Assembly: GCF_003287935.1 (NCBI RefSeq)
Contig: NZ_CP030287.1
Span: 4,120,267-4,184,266 of the forward strand
DNA: 64,000 nucleotides
Source: Streptomyces sp. ICC1
Lineage (GTDB): Bacteria > Actinomycetota > Actinomycetes > Streptomycetales > Streptomycetaceae
Direction: 5' to 3'
Under the pieces are notes generated by a model. That model saw only the letters and a list, made by a program, of their open reading frames with translations. It ran no database searches and had not been told where the DNA came from. Each line of letters opens with the position of its first letter. Positions within the stretch are counted from its first letter, which is position 1. Shown here piece by piece: positions 30,622-40,016 of the stretch. A program made the translations under genes and the position numbers.

Positions 30622-31920
30622 GTGTACCTGTCGACCAGCCGCGCCGCGGACATCGCCGCAGGCCCTCCGGCTCCGAAGGGCCCCCTGCGGGCCGTCCCCG
30701 GCACGGTGCTCGCGCTCGGCCTGGTCAGCCTGGTCACGGATGTCTCCGCCGAGATGGTCACCGCCGTCCTGCCGCTGTACCTGGTGACCGTGCTCGGGAT
30801 GTCCCCGCTCGCCTTCGGCGCCCTGGACGGACTGGTCCAGGGCGCCACCGCACTGCTGCGCCTGGTGGGCGGGCGGGTCTCCGACCGCACCCACCGCCGC
30901 AAACTCGTCGCCGGCACCGGCTACGCGATCTCCGCCGCGTGCAAGGCCGCCCTGCTGGCCGCCACCGCCCCCTGGTCGGTGGCGGTGGTGCTCGCCGCCG
31001 ACCGGACCGGCAAGGGCCTGCGCACCGCCCCGCGCGACGCGCTGATCTCGCTGTCCTGTCCGCCGGAGGAGCAGGGCCGCGCCTTCGGCGTGCACCGCGC
31101 GATGGACACGGCCGGCGCCCTGCTGGGACCGCTGGCCGCGTTCGGAGTGCTGTGGGTGGCGGTGGACGGGTACGAGGCCGTCTTCGCGGTGAGCTGCTGC
31201 TTCGCGGTGCTGGGGGTCGTGGTGCTGGCCCTGTTCGTACGCGAGAGCCCGGCGCCCGCGGCCGCGCCCGGCGCCGGGACGACCTCGGCCCGGGACCTCC
31301 TGCGGATCCCCGGCCTGCGGCGGCTGTGTCTGACCGCCGCCGCGCTCGGCCTGTTCACCGTCGGCGACGCCTTCCTCTACCTCCTGCTCCAACGCCGCCT
31401 GGACCTGCCGGTCGCGTACTTCCCCCTGCTGCCCGTCGGCACGGCGGCCGTGTTCCTGCTGGCCGCGCTGCCCGTGGGCCGGCTCGCCGACCGGCTCGGC
31501 CGCCACCGGGTCTTCCTCGGCGGACACCTGCTGCTGTCCGGCGCCTGCCTGCTGCTCCTGGCCCCGGTACCGCCCGGGCCCGTCCTCGTCCTCGGCGTCC
31601 TCGGACTGCTCGGCCTGTTCTACGCGGCCACGGACGGGGTGCTGATGGCAGCCGCCGGCCCGCTGCTGCCGGCCGGGCTGCGCACCACCGGACTCGCGGT
31701 GCTCCAGACCGCGCAGGCCCTGGCGCGGTTCGCGGGCTCCCTGCTGTTCGGGGCGGCCTGGACCCTGTGGGGACCCGGCCCGGCCCTGGGCGTCGCCGCC
31801 GGGGGACTGCTGCTGGTCCTGGCCGCCGTCGCGGCGGCCGGCCGCCGCCCGCGCGGGGGCCGGTCCCGCGCACCGCAGGGCGACCCGCCGGCGAACCGGC
31901 GGGCCGCCCGGGGCCGTTGA
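30622..31920 (+). CDS. MFS transporter
   Basis: 432 residues from GTG at 30622, 11 bp after the phosphoesterase stop and with GAGAGAGG before it. About twelve hydrophobic spans; LVSLVTDVSAEMVTAVLPLY and GGRVSDRTHRRKLVAGTGYA are loop 1-3 signatures, and AADRTGKGLRTAPRDALIS is typical of a group of bacterial MFS pumps of unknown substrate. Close spacing suggests co-transcription with the phosphoesterase, so it could handle a product of it, but this is weak inference. The C-terminus is Arg/Pro-rich and cytoplasmic. Confidence 0.85.
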   Translation: MYLSTSRAADIAAGPPAPKGPLRAVPGTVLALGLVSLVTDVSAEMVTAVLPLYLVTVLGMSPLAFGALDGLVQGATALLRLVGGRVSDRTHRRKLVAGTGYAISAACKAALLAATAPWSVAVVLAADRTGKGLRTAPRDALISLSCPPEEQGRAFGVHRAMDTAGALLGPLAAFGVLWVAVDGYEAVFAVSCCFAVLGVVVLALFVRESPAPAAAPGAGTTSARDLLRIPGLRRLCLTAAALGLFTVGDAFLYLLLQRRLDLPVAYFPLLPVGTAAVFLLAALPVGRLADRLGRHRVFLGGHLLLSGACLLLLAPVPPGPVLVLGVLGLLGLFYAATDGVLMAAAGPLLPAGLRTTGLAVLQTAQALARFAGSLLFGAAWTLWGPGPALGVAAGGLLLVLAAVAAAGRRPRGGRSRAPQGDPPANRRAARGR

Positions 31921-32203
31921 GATCCGGTCACTTGTGCGAGCCCGGCGCCTCCGGGGCGACGGCGTGGCGCATCCCGCCGGATACCCCGACGGGCCCGAGC
32001 CACGGCCCGCGGCCGGGTGGGGGACCGCCCGGGGAGCCCGGAGCGGCCGCCTCCGCGATCATGGCCGGATCCGCCCGGGTCCGCCCGGCGTCCCCGGAAC
32101 CCATCGCCGAAGATCCCTCAGCGGGCGCCGCCCTTGCCTTACGATCTCGGCGGACGGTCCCGTCCCGTGATCGCCGCCCACCCCGCACCCGTGGAGGTCA
32201 ACC

Positions 32204-33052
32204 GTGTTCCGGACGGCCAGAGGAAACCGCAGTCGCCGCAACAGCCTCCGCATCCGCGTCGCGGCCACCGCCGCCGCGGCGGGCGCCTTCCTCGTCGCCG
32301 GATGCTCCTCCTCCGGGGGCGGGTCGGGCGAAGCGGCCGGCGGAGTGCCCGTCGTGGAGAAGGGCAAGCTCACCACCTGCACCCACCTGCCCTACCCGCC
32401 GTTCCAGTTCGAGAAGGACGGCAAGGTCGTCGGTTTCGACGTGGCGCTCGTCGACCTGGTGGCGACCCGGCTGGGGGTCGAGCAGAAGATCCTCGACACG
32501 CCCTTCGAGAACTTCAAGACCGGCGCCTTCCTGAACTCGGGCGAGTGCGACCTCGCGGCGGCCGGCATGACGATCACCGACGAGCGCAAGAAGAACGTCG
32601 ACTTCTCCGTCCCCTACTTCGACGCGACCCAGGCACTGCTCGCCACCAAGAAGAGCGGCGTCACCTCGCTCGCCGACCTCAAGGCGAAGTCGAAGAAGCT
32701 GGGCGCGCAGGCCGAGACCACCGGCGAGAGCTACGCCAAGGCCCAGGGCTTCGACCCCGTCGCCTTCGAGAGTTCGGACGCGGTCCTCAACGGACTGCGC
32801 ACCGGCCAGGTCGACGCGGTCGTCATCGACTACCCCGTCGTCCAGGGCTGGCTGAAGGACCCGAAGAACGCGGCCGAGTTCACCCTCGGACAGAGCATCG
32901 ACACGGGCGAGCAGTACGGATTCTCGGTGAAGAAGGGCAACACCGCCCTCGTGGCCGCGATCGACAAGGCCATCACGGACGCCAAGGCCGACGGCACCTA
33001 CAAGAAGATCTACGAGCAGTGGATCGGCCCGCTGCCCCAGGCCGCGCCGTGA
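32204..33052 (+). CDS. Amino-acid ABC transporter, substrate-binding lipoprotein
   Basis: 282 residues from GTG at 32204, 6 bp after a GGAGG. A lipobox (FLVAGC, about residue 34) after a basic signal makes it a lipoprotein. The SBP_bac_3 fold shows in CTHLPYPPFQFEKDGKVVGF, DLAAAGMTITDERKKNVDFS and DGTYKKIYEQWIGPL. It binds a polar amino acid outside the membrane and passes it to the permease whose start codon overlaps its stop by 4 bp (GTGA). It is the first gene of a three-gene operon. The 283-bp gap before it shows no gene. Confidence 0.9.
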   Translation: MFRTARGNRSRRNSLRIRVAATAAAAGAFLVAGCSSSGGGSGEAAGGVPVVEKGKLTTCTHLPYPPFQFEKDGKVVGFDVALVDLVATRLGVEQKILDTPFENFKTGAFLNSGECDLAAAGMTITDERKKNVDFSVPYFDATQALLATKKSGVTSLADLKAKSKKLGAQAETTGESYAKAQGFDPVAFESSDAVLNGLRTGQVDAVVIDYPVVQGWLKDPKNAAEFTLGQSIDTGEQYGFSVKKGNTALVAAIDKAITDAKADGTYKKIYEQWIGPLPQAAP

Positions 33053-33849
33053 CCTCTCGGCTGACCCGCCGACAGCGCCGCGCACTCTCGCAGGGCCTGC
33101 AGTACGCCCTCTTCGCGGCGGTGCTGGTCCTGGTCGGCGTCAACGCCGACTGGGGCCGGCTGCAGAACCAGTTCGCCCAGAAGGACCTGGCGGTGCGGCT
33201 CTTCCCGGAGATCATCACCACCGCCCTGCGCAACACGGTCATCTACACGACGTCCGGGTTCCTCCTCGGCCTGGTCCTCGGCCTGGTCATCGCCATGATG
33301 CGGCTGTCCTCGGTGGCCCCGTACCGGTGGGTCGCCGGCGTCTACATCGAACTGTTCCGGGGCCTCCCGGCCCTGCTGATCTTCATCTTCGTGGGCGTGG
33401 CGGTGCCCCTGGCGTTCCCCGGTACGGAGATCCCCGGCGGCACGTACGGCAAGGTCGCGATCGGCCTCGGACTGGTGGCCGCCGCCTACATGGCGGAAAC
33501 GATCCGGGCCGGCATCCAGGCGGTGCCCAAGGGGCAGATGGAGGCGGCCCGCTCACTCGGCTTCTCGCACGCCCGGGCCATGGTCTCGGTCGTCATCCCG
33601 CAGGCGTTCCGCATCGTCATCCCGCCGCTCACCAACGAGCTGGTCCTGCTGTTCAAGGACTCCTCGCTCGTGCTGTTCCTCGGCGTGACGCTGCAGGAGC
33701 GCGAGCTGACGAAGTTCGGCCGGGACCTCGCCAGCCAGACCGCCAACTCCACCCCGATCCTGGTCGCGGGCCTGTGCTACCTCCTGGTGACCGTGCCGCT
33801 GAGCTTCGTGGTGCGCCGCCTGGAGGCCCGCGCGGACAAGGCCACGTGA
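33049..33849 (+). CDS. Amino-acid ABC transporter, permease
   Basis: 266 residues from GTG at 33049. Several membrane spans, with the EAA loop [20 protein letters not shown] that contacts the ATPase, and [20 protein letters not shown] typical of the HisM/GlnP group. A single permease gene implies a homodimer channel. It overlaps the binding-protein gene upstream and lies 7 bp before the ATPase gene. Confidence 0.9.
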   Translation: MTSRLTRRQRRALSQGLQYALFAAVLVLVGVNADWGRLQNQFAQKDLAVRLFPEIITTALRNTVIYTTSGFLLGLVLGLVIAMMRLSSVAPYRWVAGVYIELFRGLPALLIFIFVGVAVPLAFPGTEIPGGTYGKVAIGLGLVAAAYMAETIRAGIQAVPKGQMEAARSLGFSHARAMVSVVIPQAFRIVIPPLTNELVLLFKDSSLVLFLGVTLQERELTKFGRDLASQTANSTPILVAGLCYLLVTVPLSFVVRRLEARADKAT

Positions 33850-33856
33850 GGACGAC

Positions 33857-34690
33857 ATGCCACAGGAGACACCAGCGGTGGACACGAAGGCCACGGACGG
33901 CCCCGAGATCGAGATCCGCGGACTGCACAAGTCCTTCGGCGCCAACCACGTCCTGCGCGGCATCGACCTCGAGATCGCCCGCGGCGAGGTGGTCTGCGTC
34001 ATCGGGCCGTCCGGCTCGGGCAAATCGACGCTGCTGCGCTGCGTGAACCTGCTCGAGGAGCCCAGCGAGGGCCGGGTCTTCGTCGGCGGCACGGAGGTCA
34101 CCGACCCGGACGTCGACATCGACGCCGTACGCCGCCGCATCGGCATGGTCTTCCAGCAGTTCAACCTCTTCCCGCACGTGAACGTCACCGGCAACCTCAC
34201 CCTGCCCCAGCGCCGGGTCCTGGGCCGGGACCGGACCAGGGCCGCGGCCGTGGCCGCGGAGAACCTCGAACGCGTCGGCCTCGCCGACAAGTCCGAGGCG
34301 TTCCCCGCCCAGTTGTCCGGCGGCCAGCAGCAGCGGGTGGCGATCGCCAGGGCCCTGTCGATGGGCCCGGAGGTGATGCTCTTCGACGAGCCGACCTCGG
34401 CGCTCGACCCCGAACTCGTCGGCGAGGTCCTGGCGGTGATGCGGGTACTGGCGGGCGAGGGCATGACGATGATGGTCGTCACCCACGAGATGAGCTTCGC
34501 CCGGGAGGTCGCCGACCGGGTCGTGTTCATGGACGGCGGCGTGATCGTCGAGCAGGGTCCGGCGGCGCAGGTGGTCGGGGACCCCCGGCACGAGCGGACC
34601 AAGGCCTTCCTCAACCGCATCCTGGACCCGGCGGGGACCGAGGCCCCCGGGGCCGCCGGCGAGGACCCGCGACCCGCTGAGAACCCCTGA
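33857..34690 (+). CDS. Amino-acid ABC transporter, ATPase
   Basis: 277 residues. Walker [10 protein letters not shown] (50-58), Q-loop FQQFNLFPH, signature LSGGQQQR (about 153-160) and Walker [14 protein letters not shown] followed by the H-loop TH are all intact. This is the GlnQ/HisP type powering polar amino-acid uptake. A 25-residue Glu/Pro-rich tail follows the conserved domain. It ends the operon; no clear terminator follows in the 60 bp before the next reading frame. Confidence 0.92.
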   Translation: MPQETPAVDTKATDGPEIEIRGLHKSFGANHVLRGIDLEIARGEVVCVIGPSGSGKSTLLRCVNLLEEPSEGRVFVGGTEVTDPDVDIDAVRRRIGMVFQQFNLFPHVNVTGNLTLPQRRVLGRDRTRAAAVAAENLERVGLADKSEAFPAQLSGGQQQRVAIARALSMGPEVMLFDEPTSALDPELVGEVLAVMRVLAGEGMTMMVVTHEMSFAREVADRVVFMDGGVIVEQGPAAQVVGDPRHERTKAFLNRILDPAGTEAPGAAGEDPRPAENP

Positions 34691-34751
34691 CAGAACGAAC
34701 CGTTCTCCTGGTTGGCGCGCGACCGGGTGAGGAGATCATTACTCTGCATGG

Positions 34752-35889
34752 GTGCTGTCATACGACGAGTTGACCCCGCCGGAGCGCGAGCTGTGGGACG
34801 CCTTCCCCGAGGGGCGTCGAGTCGACCTGCGCACAGGTGTGCCCGAGGCTGACGCTCCCTCCGCGGGTACTCGATGGGGTCCCGAACGCACGGTCCGCGC
34901 GGCCGTGGTGACGGCGTTGCTGCTCGGCGCGAACGACGGTCGGTCCGGTGGCGTAGCCGCCCTGCGACTCGCCGGGACGCGTATCACCGGCCGCCTCGAC
35001 CTGTCCGGGGCGGAGATCCGCCACACGTTCTCGCTGGAGGGCTGCCGGCTGGACGAGGCGGTGCGGCTGCACGGGGCCACGACCCGGACGATCGAGATCA
35101 CGGACAGCTGGGTTCCGGGGATCGACGCCGAACTCGCACGGATCGAGGGCGACCTGGATCTGAGGCGGTCGAGTGTCGAAGGTGGCTCCCTCGTACTCGT
35201 CAACGTCCGTATGGCCGGGAATCTCCTGCTCTCGGATGCCAAGATCTCGAGCCCGGAGGAGTGGGCAGTGCTCGCGGGTGGCCTCGTCCTGGACGGCGGC
35301 GTCTTCGCCCAGCGGCTCACCACACGAGGCGGGTTCCGGCTGCCTGGCGCACGGCGCGTCAGCAGCGGGCGCGGGCGAAACGCCGGTCAGGGACGAGGTG
35401 GCCCGTCGCCGGGCGTGGGTCCGTCGGAACCCCGGATATGCCCCGCAGCCGTACGAGCAACTCGCGGGCTGGTACCGGGGGATCGGCCACGATGACGACG
35501 CCCGCCGCGTGCTGCTGGCGAAACAGCGTCACCGACGCCTCACCCTGTCCCCGCCGGCACGGGCGTGGGGGCACCTGCTCGACGTGACCGTAGGGTACGG
35601 CTACCGGCCCTGGTTGGCAGGTGTCTGGCTCCTGACGTTGACGTTGCTGGGCACTCTGGTCTTCGGTACCGACTCTCCGACCTCGGTGAAGCCGGGTGAA
35701 GGCTTCCCGTTCCAGCCCCTGGTCTACACACTCGACCTCTTGATTCCCATCGGTGGTCTGGGACAGCGCGCGGGGTGGTACTGGTCGAACGACGTCATCC
35801 AGTGGCTGGCCTACCTGCTGATCGTCCTCGGCTGGATGCTCACGACCGCCGTCATCGCCGGTGTCACCCGCACCCTGCAGAAGAACTAG
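34752..35889 (+). pseudogene. Frameshifted membrane-associated 'oxidoreductase'-type protein
   Basis: GTG at 34752 opens LSYDELTPPERELWDAFPEG, then pentapeptide-like sheets (LRLAGTRITGRLDLSGAEIR). Around 35340-35395 the frame stops matching and the family continues one frame over: RNPGYAPQPYEQLAGWYRGI, LLAKQRHRRLTLSPPARAWG, then three membrane spans ending at 35889. From memory, intact Streptomyces homologues have about 450-550 residues with a longer repeat middle, so a deletion plus frameshift is likely. Neither half is complete. A sequencing error could explain the shift but not the short middle. Function of the family is unknown despite the usual name. The 251 bp after it shows no gene. 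Confidence 0.75.
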
Positions 35890-36140
35890 CGATCGACACC
35901 GTGCTCGGGGACCGCGGCTACCGACCGCTGCAGTTCTCGGTCCGTCGGCGGACCCGGCCCACCTGCGGCGCCGCCGTGGCCATGGGGCAGGATGGCAGCT
36001 CGTTCCACATGCGCGCGCGTGTGCGAACACGCCTCCGTGCACGACGAACTGACAGGTGACAAGGTGAAGACACACCTCATACGGCGGCCGGCAGCGCCCG
36101 CCGCCGCATCCCCGGTCCGACGAGGGGCGGAGGGCGTCCG

Positions 36141-37268
36141 TTGACCCGGGACCTCGTCCTGCACGACTGGCTGGTCGCCGGCATCGCGCTGGCCGCCGGC
36201 GCGGTCGGCGGCCTGCTCCTGCGGGCCCTCGTACGGTGGCTGGGCAAGCACGCCCTGCGGACCCGGTGGAGCGGCGACGACCTCATCGTCGGCGCGCTGC
36301 GCGCCCTGGCTCCGGGGGCGGCCGTCATCGCGGGCGCCGCGGTGGCCGCCTCGACGCTGCCGCTGAGCACGCGGGTCTCCGGCTGGGTGAACCAGTCGCT
36401 GACCGCGCTGCTGATCCTCATGGCCACGCTCGGCGCGGCCCGGGTCGTCGCCGGTCTCGTCCAGTCGGTGGCCCAGGCCCGGACGGGAGTGGCCGGTTCG
36501 GCCACCATCTTCGTCAACATCACGCGGGTCGTGGTGCTCGCGATGGGCTTGCTGGTCGCACTCGAAACCGTGGGCGTGTCCATCGCGCCCCTGCTGACCG
36601 CTCTCGGCGTGGGTGGTCTGGCGGTCGCGCTGGCCCTGCAGGACACCCTCGCCAACCTCTTCGCGGGCGTCCACATCCTCGCCTCCAAGACGGTGCAGCC
36701 CGGTGACTACATCCGGCTCACCAGCGGCGAGGAGGGGTACGTCGTCGACATCAACTGGCGCAACACCGTGGTCCGCAACCTCTCGAACAACCTGGTGATC
36801 ATCCCCAACGGGCGGCTCGCGCGCACGAACATGACCAACTTCACCCAGCCCGAGCAGCAGTTGTCGATCCTGGTCCAGGTGGGGGTGGGTTACGAGAGCG
36901 ATCTGGAGCACGTCGAGCGGGTGACCCTGGAGGTGGTCGACGGGGTGATGGCCGACATCAACGGCGCGGTCCCAGACCACGAGGGGGCCGTCCGGTTCCA
37001 CACCTTCGCGGACTCCAGGATCGACTTCACGGTGATCCTGGGCGTCGGCGAGTTCAGCGACCAGTACCGGATCAAGCACGAGTTCATCAAGCGGCTGCAC
37101 CGCCGGTTCCACGAGGAGGGCATCTCGATCCCCGCCCCCACGCGGACGGTCGAGCTCCGGCAGGACGACCTGCGGGCCGCACCCTCCGCGGCGGCCTCGC
37201 CGGTCCCGCACCAGCGCGAGGCCCCGGTCCAGGCCCCGGTCCAGGCCCTGGCGGACAGCGGACGGTAG
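36141..37268 (+). CDS. Mechanosensitive ion channel, MscS family
   Basis: 375 residues from TTG at 36141, with GGAGG about 7 bases before it. Three to four membrane spans precede the pore helix and beta domain: LLTALGVGGLAVALALQDTL, ANLFAGVHILASKTVQPGDY, INWRNTVVRNLSNNLVIIPN. These are hallmark MscS segments. The C-terminal 40 residues are low-complexity Ala/Pro/Gln. It should open under hypo-osmotic stress to release solutes. The gene stands alone and converges on the P450 gene, with a shared terminator. Confidence 0.9.
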   Translation: MTRDLVLHDWLVAGIALAAGAVGGLLLRALVRWLGKHALRTRWSGDDLIVGALRALAPGAAVIAGAAVAASTLPLSTRVSGWVNQSLTALLILMATLGAARVVAGLVQSVAQARTGVAGSATIFVNITRVVVLAMGLLVALETVGVSIAPLLTALGVGGLAVALALQDTLANLFAGVHILASKTVQPGDYIRLTSGEEGYVVDINWRNTVVRNLSNNLVIIPNGRLARTNMTNFTQPEQQLSILVQVGVGYESDLEHVERVTLEVVDGVMADINGAVPDHEGAVRFHTFADSRIDFTVILGVGEFSDQYRIKHEFIKRLHRRFHEEGISIPAPTRTVELRQDDLRAAPSAAASPVPHQREAPVQAPVQALADSGR

Positions 37269-37284
37269 CGGCCGGTAGCCGCCG

Positions 37285-37313
37285 GTCTCCCCGGGACGCG
37301 GCCCCGGGGAGAC
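37285..37313. terminator. Bidirectional terminator between mscS and P450
   Basis: GTCTCCCCGGG (37285-37295) pairs perfectly with CCCGGGGAGAC (37303-37313) around ACGCGGC. It separates the two convergent genes and marks the left border of the biosynthetic cluster. Confidence 0.85.
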
Positions 37314-37322
37314 GGGCCGGCG

Positions 37323-38753
37323 TCACACGTCCGGGCTGCCCGCCGCCCGGGCCGGCTCCGGCTCCGGCTGGTTCGCGTACGGGCAGCGCGGCGCGCGTGC
37401 GGTGATCGTGGCCACCATCCTGCCCGGGTTCAGCGTGAGCTGCGGCAGCCGCGGGAGGGTCAGGCTGCCGGGGTGGAGATCGACCTTCCAGTGGCTGAGC
37501 AGGGAAGCCAGCAGCAGGACGCCCTCGATGAGCGAGAACTCGTCGCCGATGCACTTGCGGGCACCGCCGCCGAACACGGTGACGGGCACCTTCGGCTGGC
37601 GGCCGGTCTGGATCCAGCGGTCGGGGTCGAAGCGCTCCGGGTCGGGGTAGAGCGACGGCAGATGGCTGATGAGGTACGGGCTGTAGGCCATGGTCGTCCC
37701 CTCCGCCACGGAGTACGGGCCCAGCTTGGCGTCCGACATCACCTGCCGGGTCAGGAACCAGCCGGGCGGGTACATGCGCAGGGCCTCGTTCAACACCTGC
37801 CGCGTGTACGTCAGTCGCGGAAGGTCCTCCCAGGTCGCGGTGCGGCCCCCGAGCACCGTGTCGATCTCCTCCGTCAGCCGTCCGAGGACCTCCGGGTGCA
37901 CGGCGGCCAGGTACAGGGCCCAGCCCACCGAGCCCGCCGTCGTCTCCGTGCCGGCCGAGTACATGGTCACGGCCTGGTCCACGAGTTCCTCGTCCGACAG
38001 GGCGGGGGAGTCGCTCTCCGGGTCGCGGGCCGAGATGAGCATGGACAGCAGGTTCGTCTCGTCGGTGGCGCCGCGTTCGCGGTGCTCGGCGACGAGGGAG
38101 GTCATGGTCTCGCGCACGCGCTTGGTGGCCTGGTCGTAGCGGACGTTGCCGGGCGTGGGCACCTTGCGCAGCGGCTTCGGCAGGAGGCTGTGCCGGGTGA
38201 AGCCCGACAGGAGGATGTCGAAGTCAGTGGCCAGACGGGTGTGGATGCCCCGCTCCAGGCGGGTGCCGAAGACTGCGGCGATGACCACGTCGGCGGCGAT
38301 CTTGCGGATCTCCACGCTCAGGTCGAGGGTCTGGCCGTCGCGCCAGCCGCCGAGGATGGCGTCCAGCCGCTCGGTCATGATGCCGGCGTAGCCGGGGAAC
38401 CGGGCCTGGTGGAAGGCCGGTTGTATGAGCCGGCGCTGGCGCCGGTGCTCCCCGCTCGGGCACGTGGCCAGCCCCTGTCCGCCCGCCTCGCGCAGCCGGT
38501 CGAAGAGCGGTCCGCCCTTGTCGAAGACGCGGTCCTGGACCAGGAACGAACGGGTCAGTTCGGGATCGCACACCACGACGATCGGCTTGCGGCCGAGCCG
38601 GATCTCCACCAGCGGACCATGAGCGGGCAGGCCCCGCAGGAAGGCCAGCGGTGCCCGCAGGAGCGCGGGCAGGTGCCCGAGGACGGGCGTCGCACCGGGT
38701 GCCTTCGGTACCGACGGAATGCTTTCCGTGTCACTTTTCATGTCGCCATCCAT
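37323..38753 (-). CDS. Cytochrome P450, cluster-associated
   Basis: 476 residues. I-helix AGTETTA, ExxR as EALR, and the heme loop FGGGARKCIGDEF with Cys401 are intact. The protein resembles the terpenoid P450 group (CYP170-like and eukaryote-like actinobacterial P450s) rather than the macrolide CYP105/107 group: it has an LHRRQRR-type segment (GEHRRQRRLIQPAFHQARFP). It likely hydroxylates the cyclised terpenoid of the adjacent cluster. It reads away from the main operon, with a shared 140-bp promoter region. No reductase gene is nearby, so it must use housekeeping ferredoxins. The start could also be the ATG four codons on. Confidence 0.85.
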   Translation of the reverse strand: MDGDMKSDTESIPSVPKAPGATPVLGHLPALLRAPLAFLRGLPAHGPLVEIRLGRKPIVVVCDPELTRSFLVQDRVFDKGGPLFDRLREAGGQGLATCPSGEHRRQRRLIQPAFHQARFPGYAGIMTERLDAILGGWRDGQTLDLSVEIRKIAADVVIAAVFGTRLERGIHTRLATDFDILLSGFTRHSLLPKPLRKVPTPGNVRYDQATKRVRETMTSLVAEHRERGATDETNLLSMLISARDPESDSPALSDEELVDQAVTMYSAGTETTAGSVGWALYLAAVHPEVLGRLTEEIDTVLGGRTATWEDLPRLTYTRQVLNEALRMYPPGWFLTRQVMSDAKLGPYSVAEGTTMAYSPYLISHLPSLYPDPERFDPDRWIQTGRQPKVPVTVFGGGARKCIGDEFSLIEGVLLLASLLSHWKVDLHPGSLTLPRLPQLTLNPGRMVATITARAPRCPYANQPEPEPARAAGSPDV

Positions 38754-38784
38754 TCTCTACTCGTTCTCAATCCTTCCTCCTAAT

Positions 38785-38836
38785 GTCTCATGCAGGGTTG
38801 CACCGCACTCGAGGCAACCTAGACCCTTCGTGAGAC
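38785..38836. promoter_or_regulatory. Nested inverted repeats in the P450/prenyl-synthase divergent region
   Basis: GTCTCA (38785-38790) pairs with TGAGAC (38831-38836), and inside it GGTTGC (38796-38801) pairs with GCAACC (38814-38819). The 140-bp spacer is AT-richer than its surroundings and must hold both promoters. The nested repeats are candidate operators for a regulator that is not encoded in the cluster itself. Confidence 0.4.
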
Positions 38837-38893
38837 TTGCCGGTCCTCTTCGCCTGAAAGACGGCATGGAGGTCTCGGGGGAAGGAACCGTCA

Positions 38894-39949
38894 ATGAAGG
38901 AGATATCGGCCCTGCTCGGAAGTGAATTTCCGACCGACGGCGGACTCGTTCAGATTCAAGAACGGCTCAAAGGCGACCTGGAGCGGGTCAGGGAAAGTCT
39001 CTACTCGCTCGCCGTGCCGCCGCACCAGAGGATCCACGAACCGATCATGTACGCCGTGGAGCAGACGGGCCGGCTGCTGCGGCCCACGCTCGTGCTCCTG
39101 TCCTCGTACCTCCTCGAGGGCGAGCCGGCCCGGGTCACGCCCCAGCGCGTGATCGACGGGGCGGCCATCGTCGAGATCCTGCACATCGCCACCCTGTTCC
39201 ACGATGATCTGATCGACGAAGCGCAGGTCAGGCGTGGTAGGCCCACCTCGAACGCCAAGTACGGCGGCGCCATCGCGCTGCTGACCGGGGACTACCTCCT
39301 CGCGCGCTGCATGCAGGCCGCGGCCTCCCTCGGCGCGTCCCGCATGATGACGATGGCGGAGACCCTGATCGACCTGTGCGTGGGCCAGATGCTGGAGACC
39401 ACCCAGCTCTTCGACTCCCTGCGCACCGAAGAGGAATACCTCACCTCGATTTCCGGAAAGACCGCGCGCCTGATCCGGACGGCCTCGCTCATGGGGGCGT
39501 CCCAGGCCGGCGGGGACATCGCGTCCCAAGAAGTGCTGGAGAATTTCGGACACAATCTCGGAATGGCATTCCAGATCTGGGACGACATCCTGGACATCTG
39601 CAGCCAGGAAACGGGAAAGCAGCCCGGAAGGGACGTTCTCAACGGCGTGTACACCCTTCCGGTGATCTACGCCGTAAGGGATTCCCCGGAGCGCATTCTT
39701 CCGGTATTGCGCGAGCAGCCGATTTCCCCGGCGCAGTGCCAGGCGATCATCGACGCCATGCACGAGTCCGGTTCGATCGGCCGGGCGGCCGACGTGGCGC
39801 AGCGCTACATGGCCCAGGCCCTGGACGCGCTGGAGTCCCATCCGTCCTTCGCGCACCGGGCTCCTCTCGTACGCAAGTGTCTGCGCGACCTGGTCGACGG
39901 GCTCGCGTCCCAGCACCCCGCTCAGGAAGCGCTCGTCGAGACGGTGTGA
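38894..39949 (+). CDS. Long-chain all-trans polyprenyl diphosphate synthase
   Basis: 351 residues. First Asp-rich motif DDLID (Asp104, 105, 108) and second DDILD (Asp230, 231, 234) are intact, as in IspB/HepT-type synthases. Residues just before the first motif are ATLFH; small residues (Ala, Thr) at positions -5 and -4, instead of Tyr or Phe, are known to allow long chains, so C30-C40 rather than C15-C20 is my inference. GGAAGGAA lies 6 bases before the ATG. It is the first gene of the operon and would make the prenyl donor for the UbiA-type enzyme at 40733. Confidence 0.9.
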   Translation: MKEISALLGSEFPTDGGLVQIQERLKGDLERVRESLYSLAVPPHQRIHEPIMYAVEQTGRLLRPTLVLLSSYLLEGEPARVTPQRVIDGAAIVEILHIATLFHDDLIDEAQVRRGRPTSNAKYGGAIALLTGDYLLARCMQAAASLGASRMMTMAETLIDLCVGQMLETTQLFDSLRTEEEYLTSISGKTARLIRTASLMGASQAGGDIASQEVLENFGHNLGMAFQIWDDILDICSQETGKQPGRDVLNGVYTLPVIYAVRDSPERILPVLREQPISPAQCQAIIDAMHESGSIGRAADVAQRYMAQALDALESHPSFAHRAPLVRKCLRDLVDGLASQHPAQEALVETV

Positions 39950-40016
39950 ACCGATCGCGCCGCAAGTGGTGTCCACGCTCAGCCGGTCCCGGCTGGGTCG
40001 ATCCCGGAGGGTTGTC

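Noticed and set aside
31928..32188. 86-codon minus-strand frame between the MFS and ABC genes
   Set aside because: Pro/Gly-rich, no ribosome-binding site or recognisable domain; treated as intergenic.
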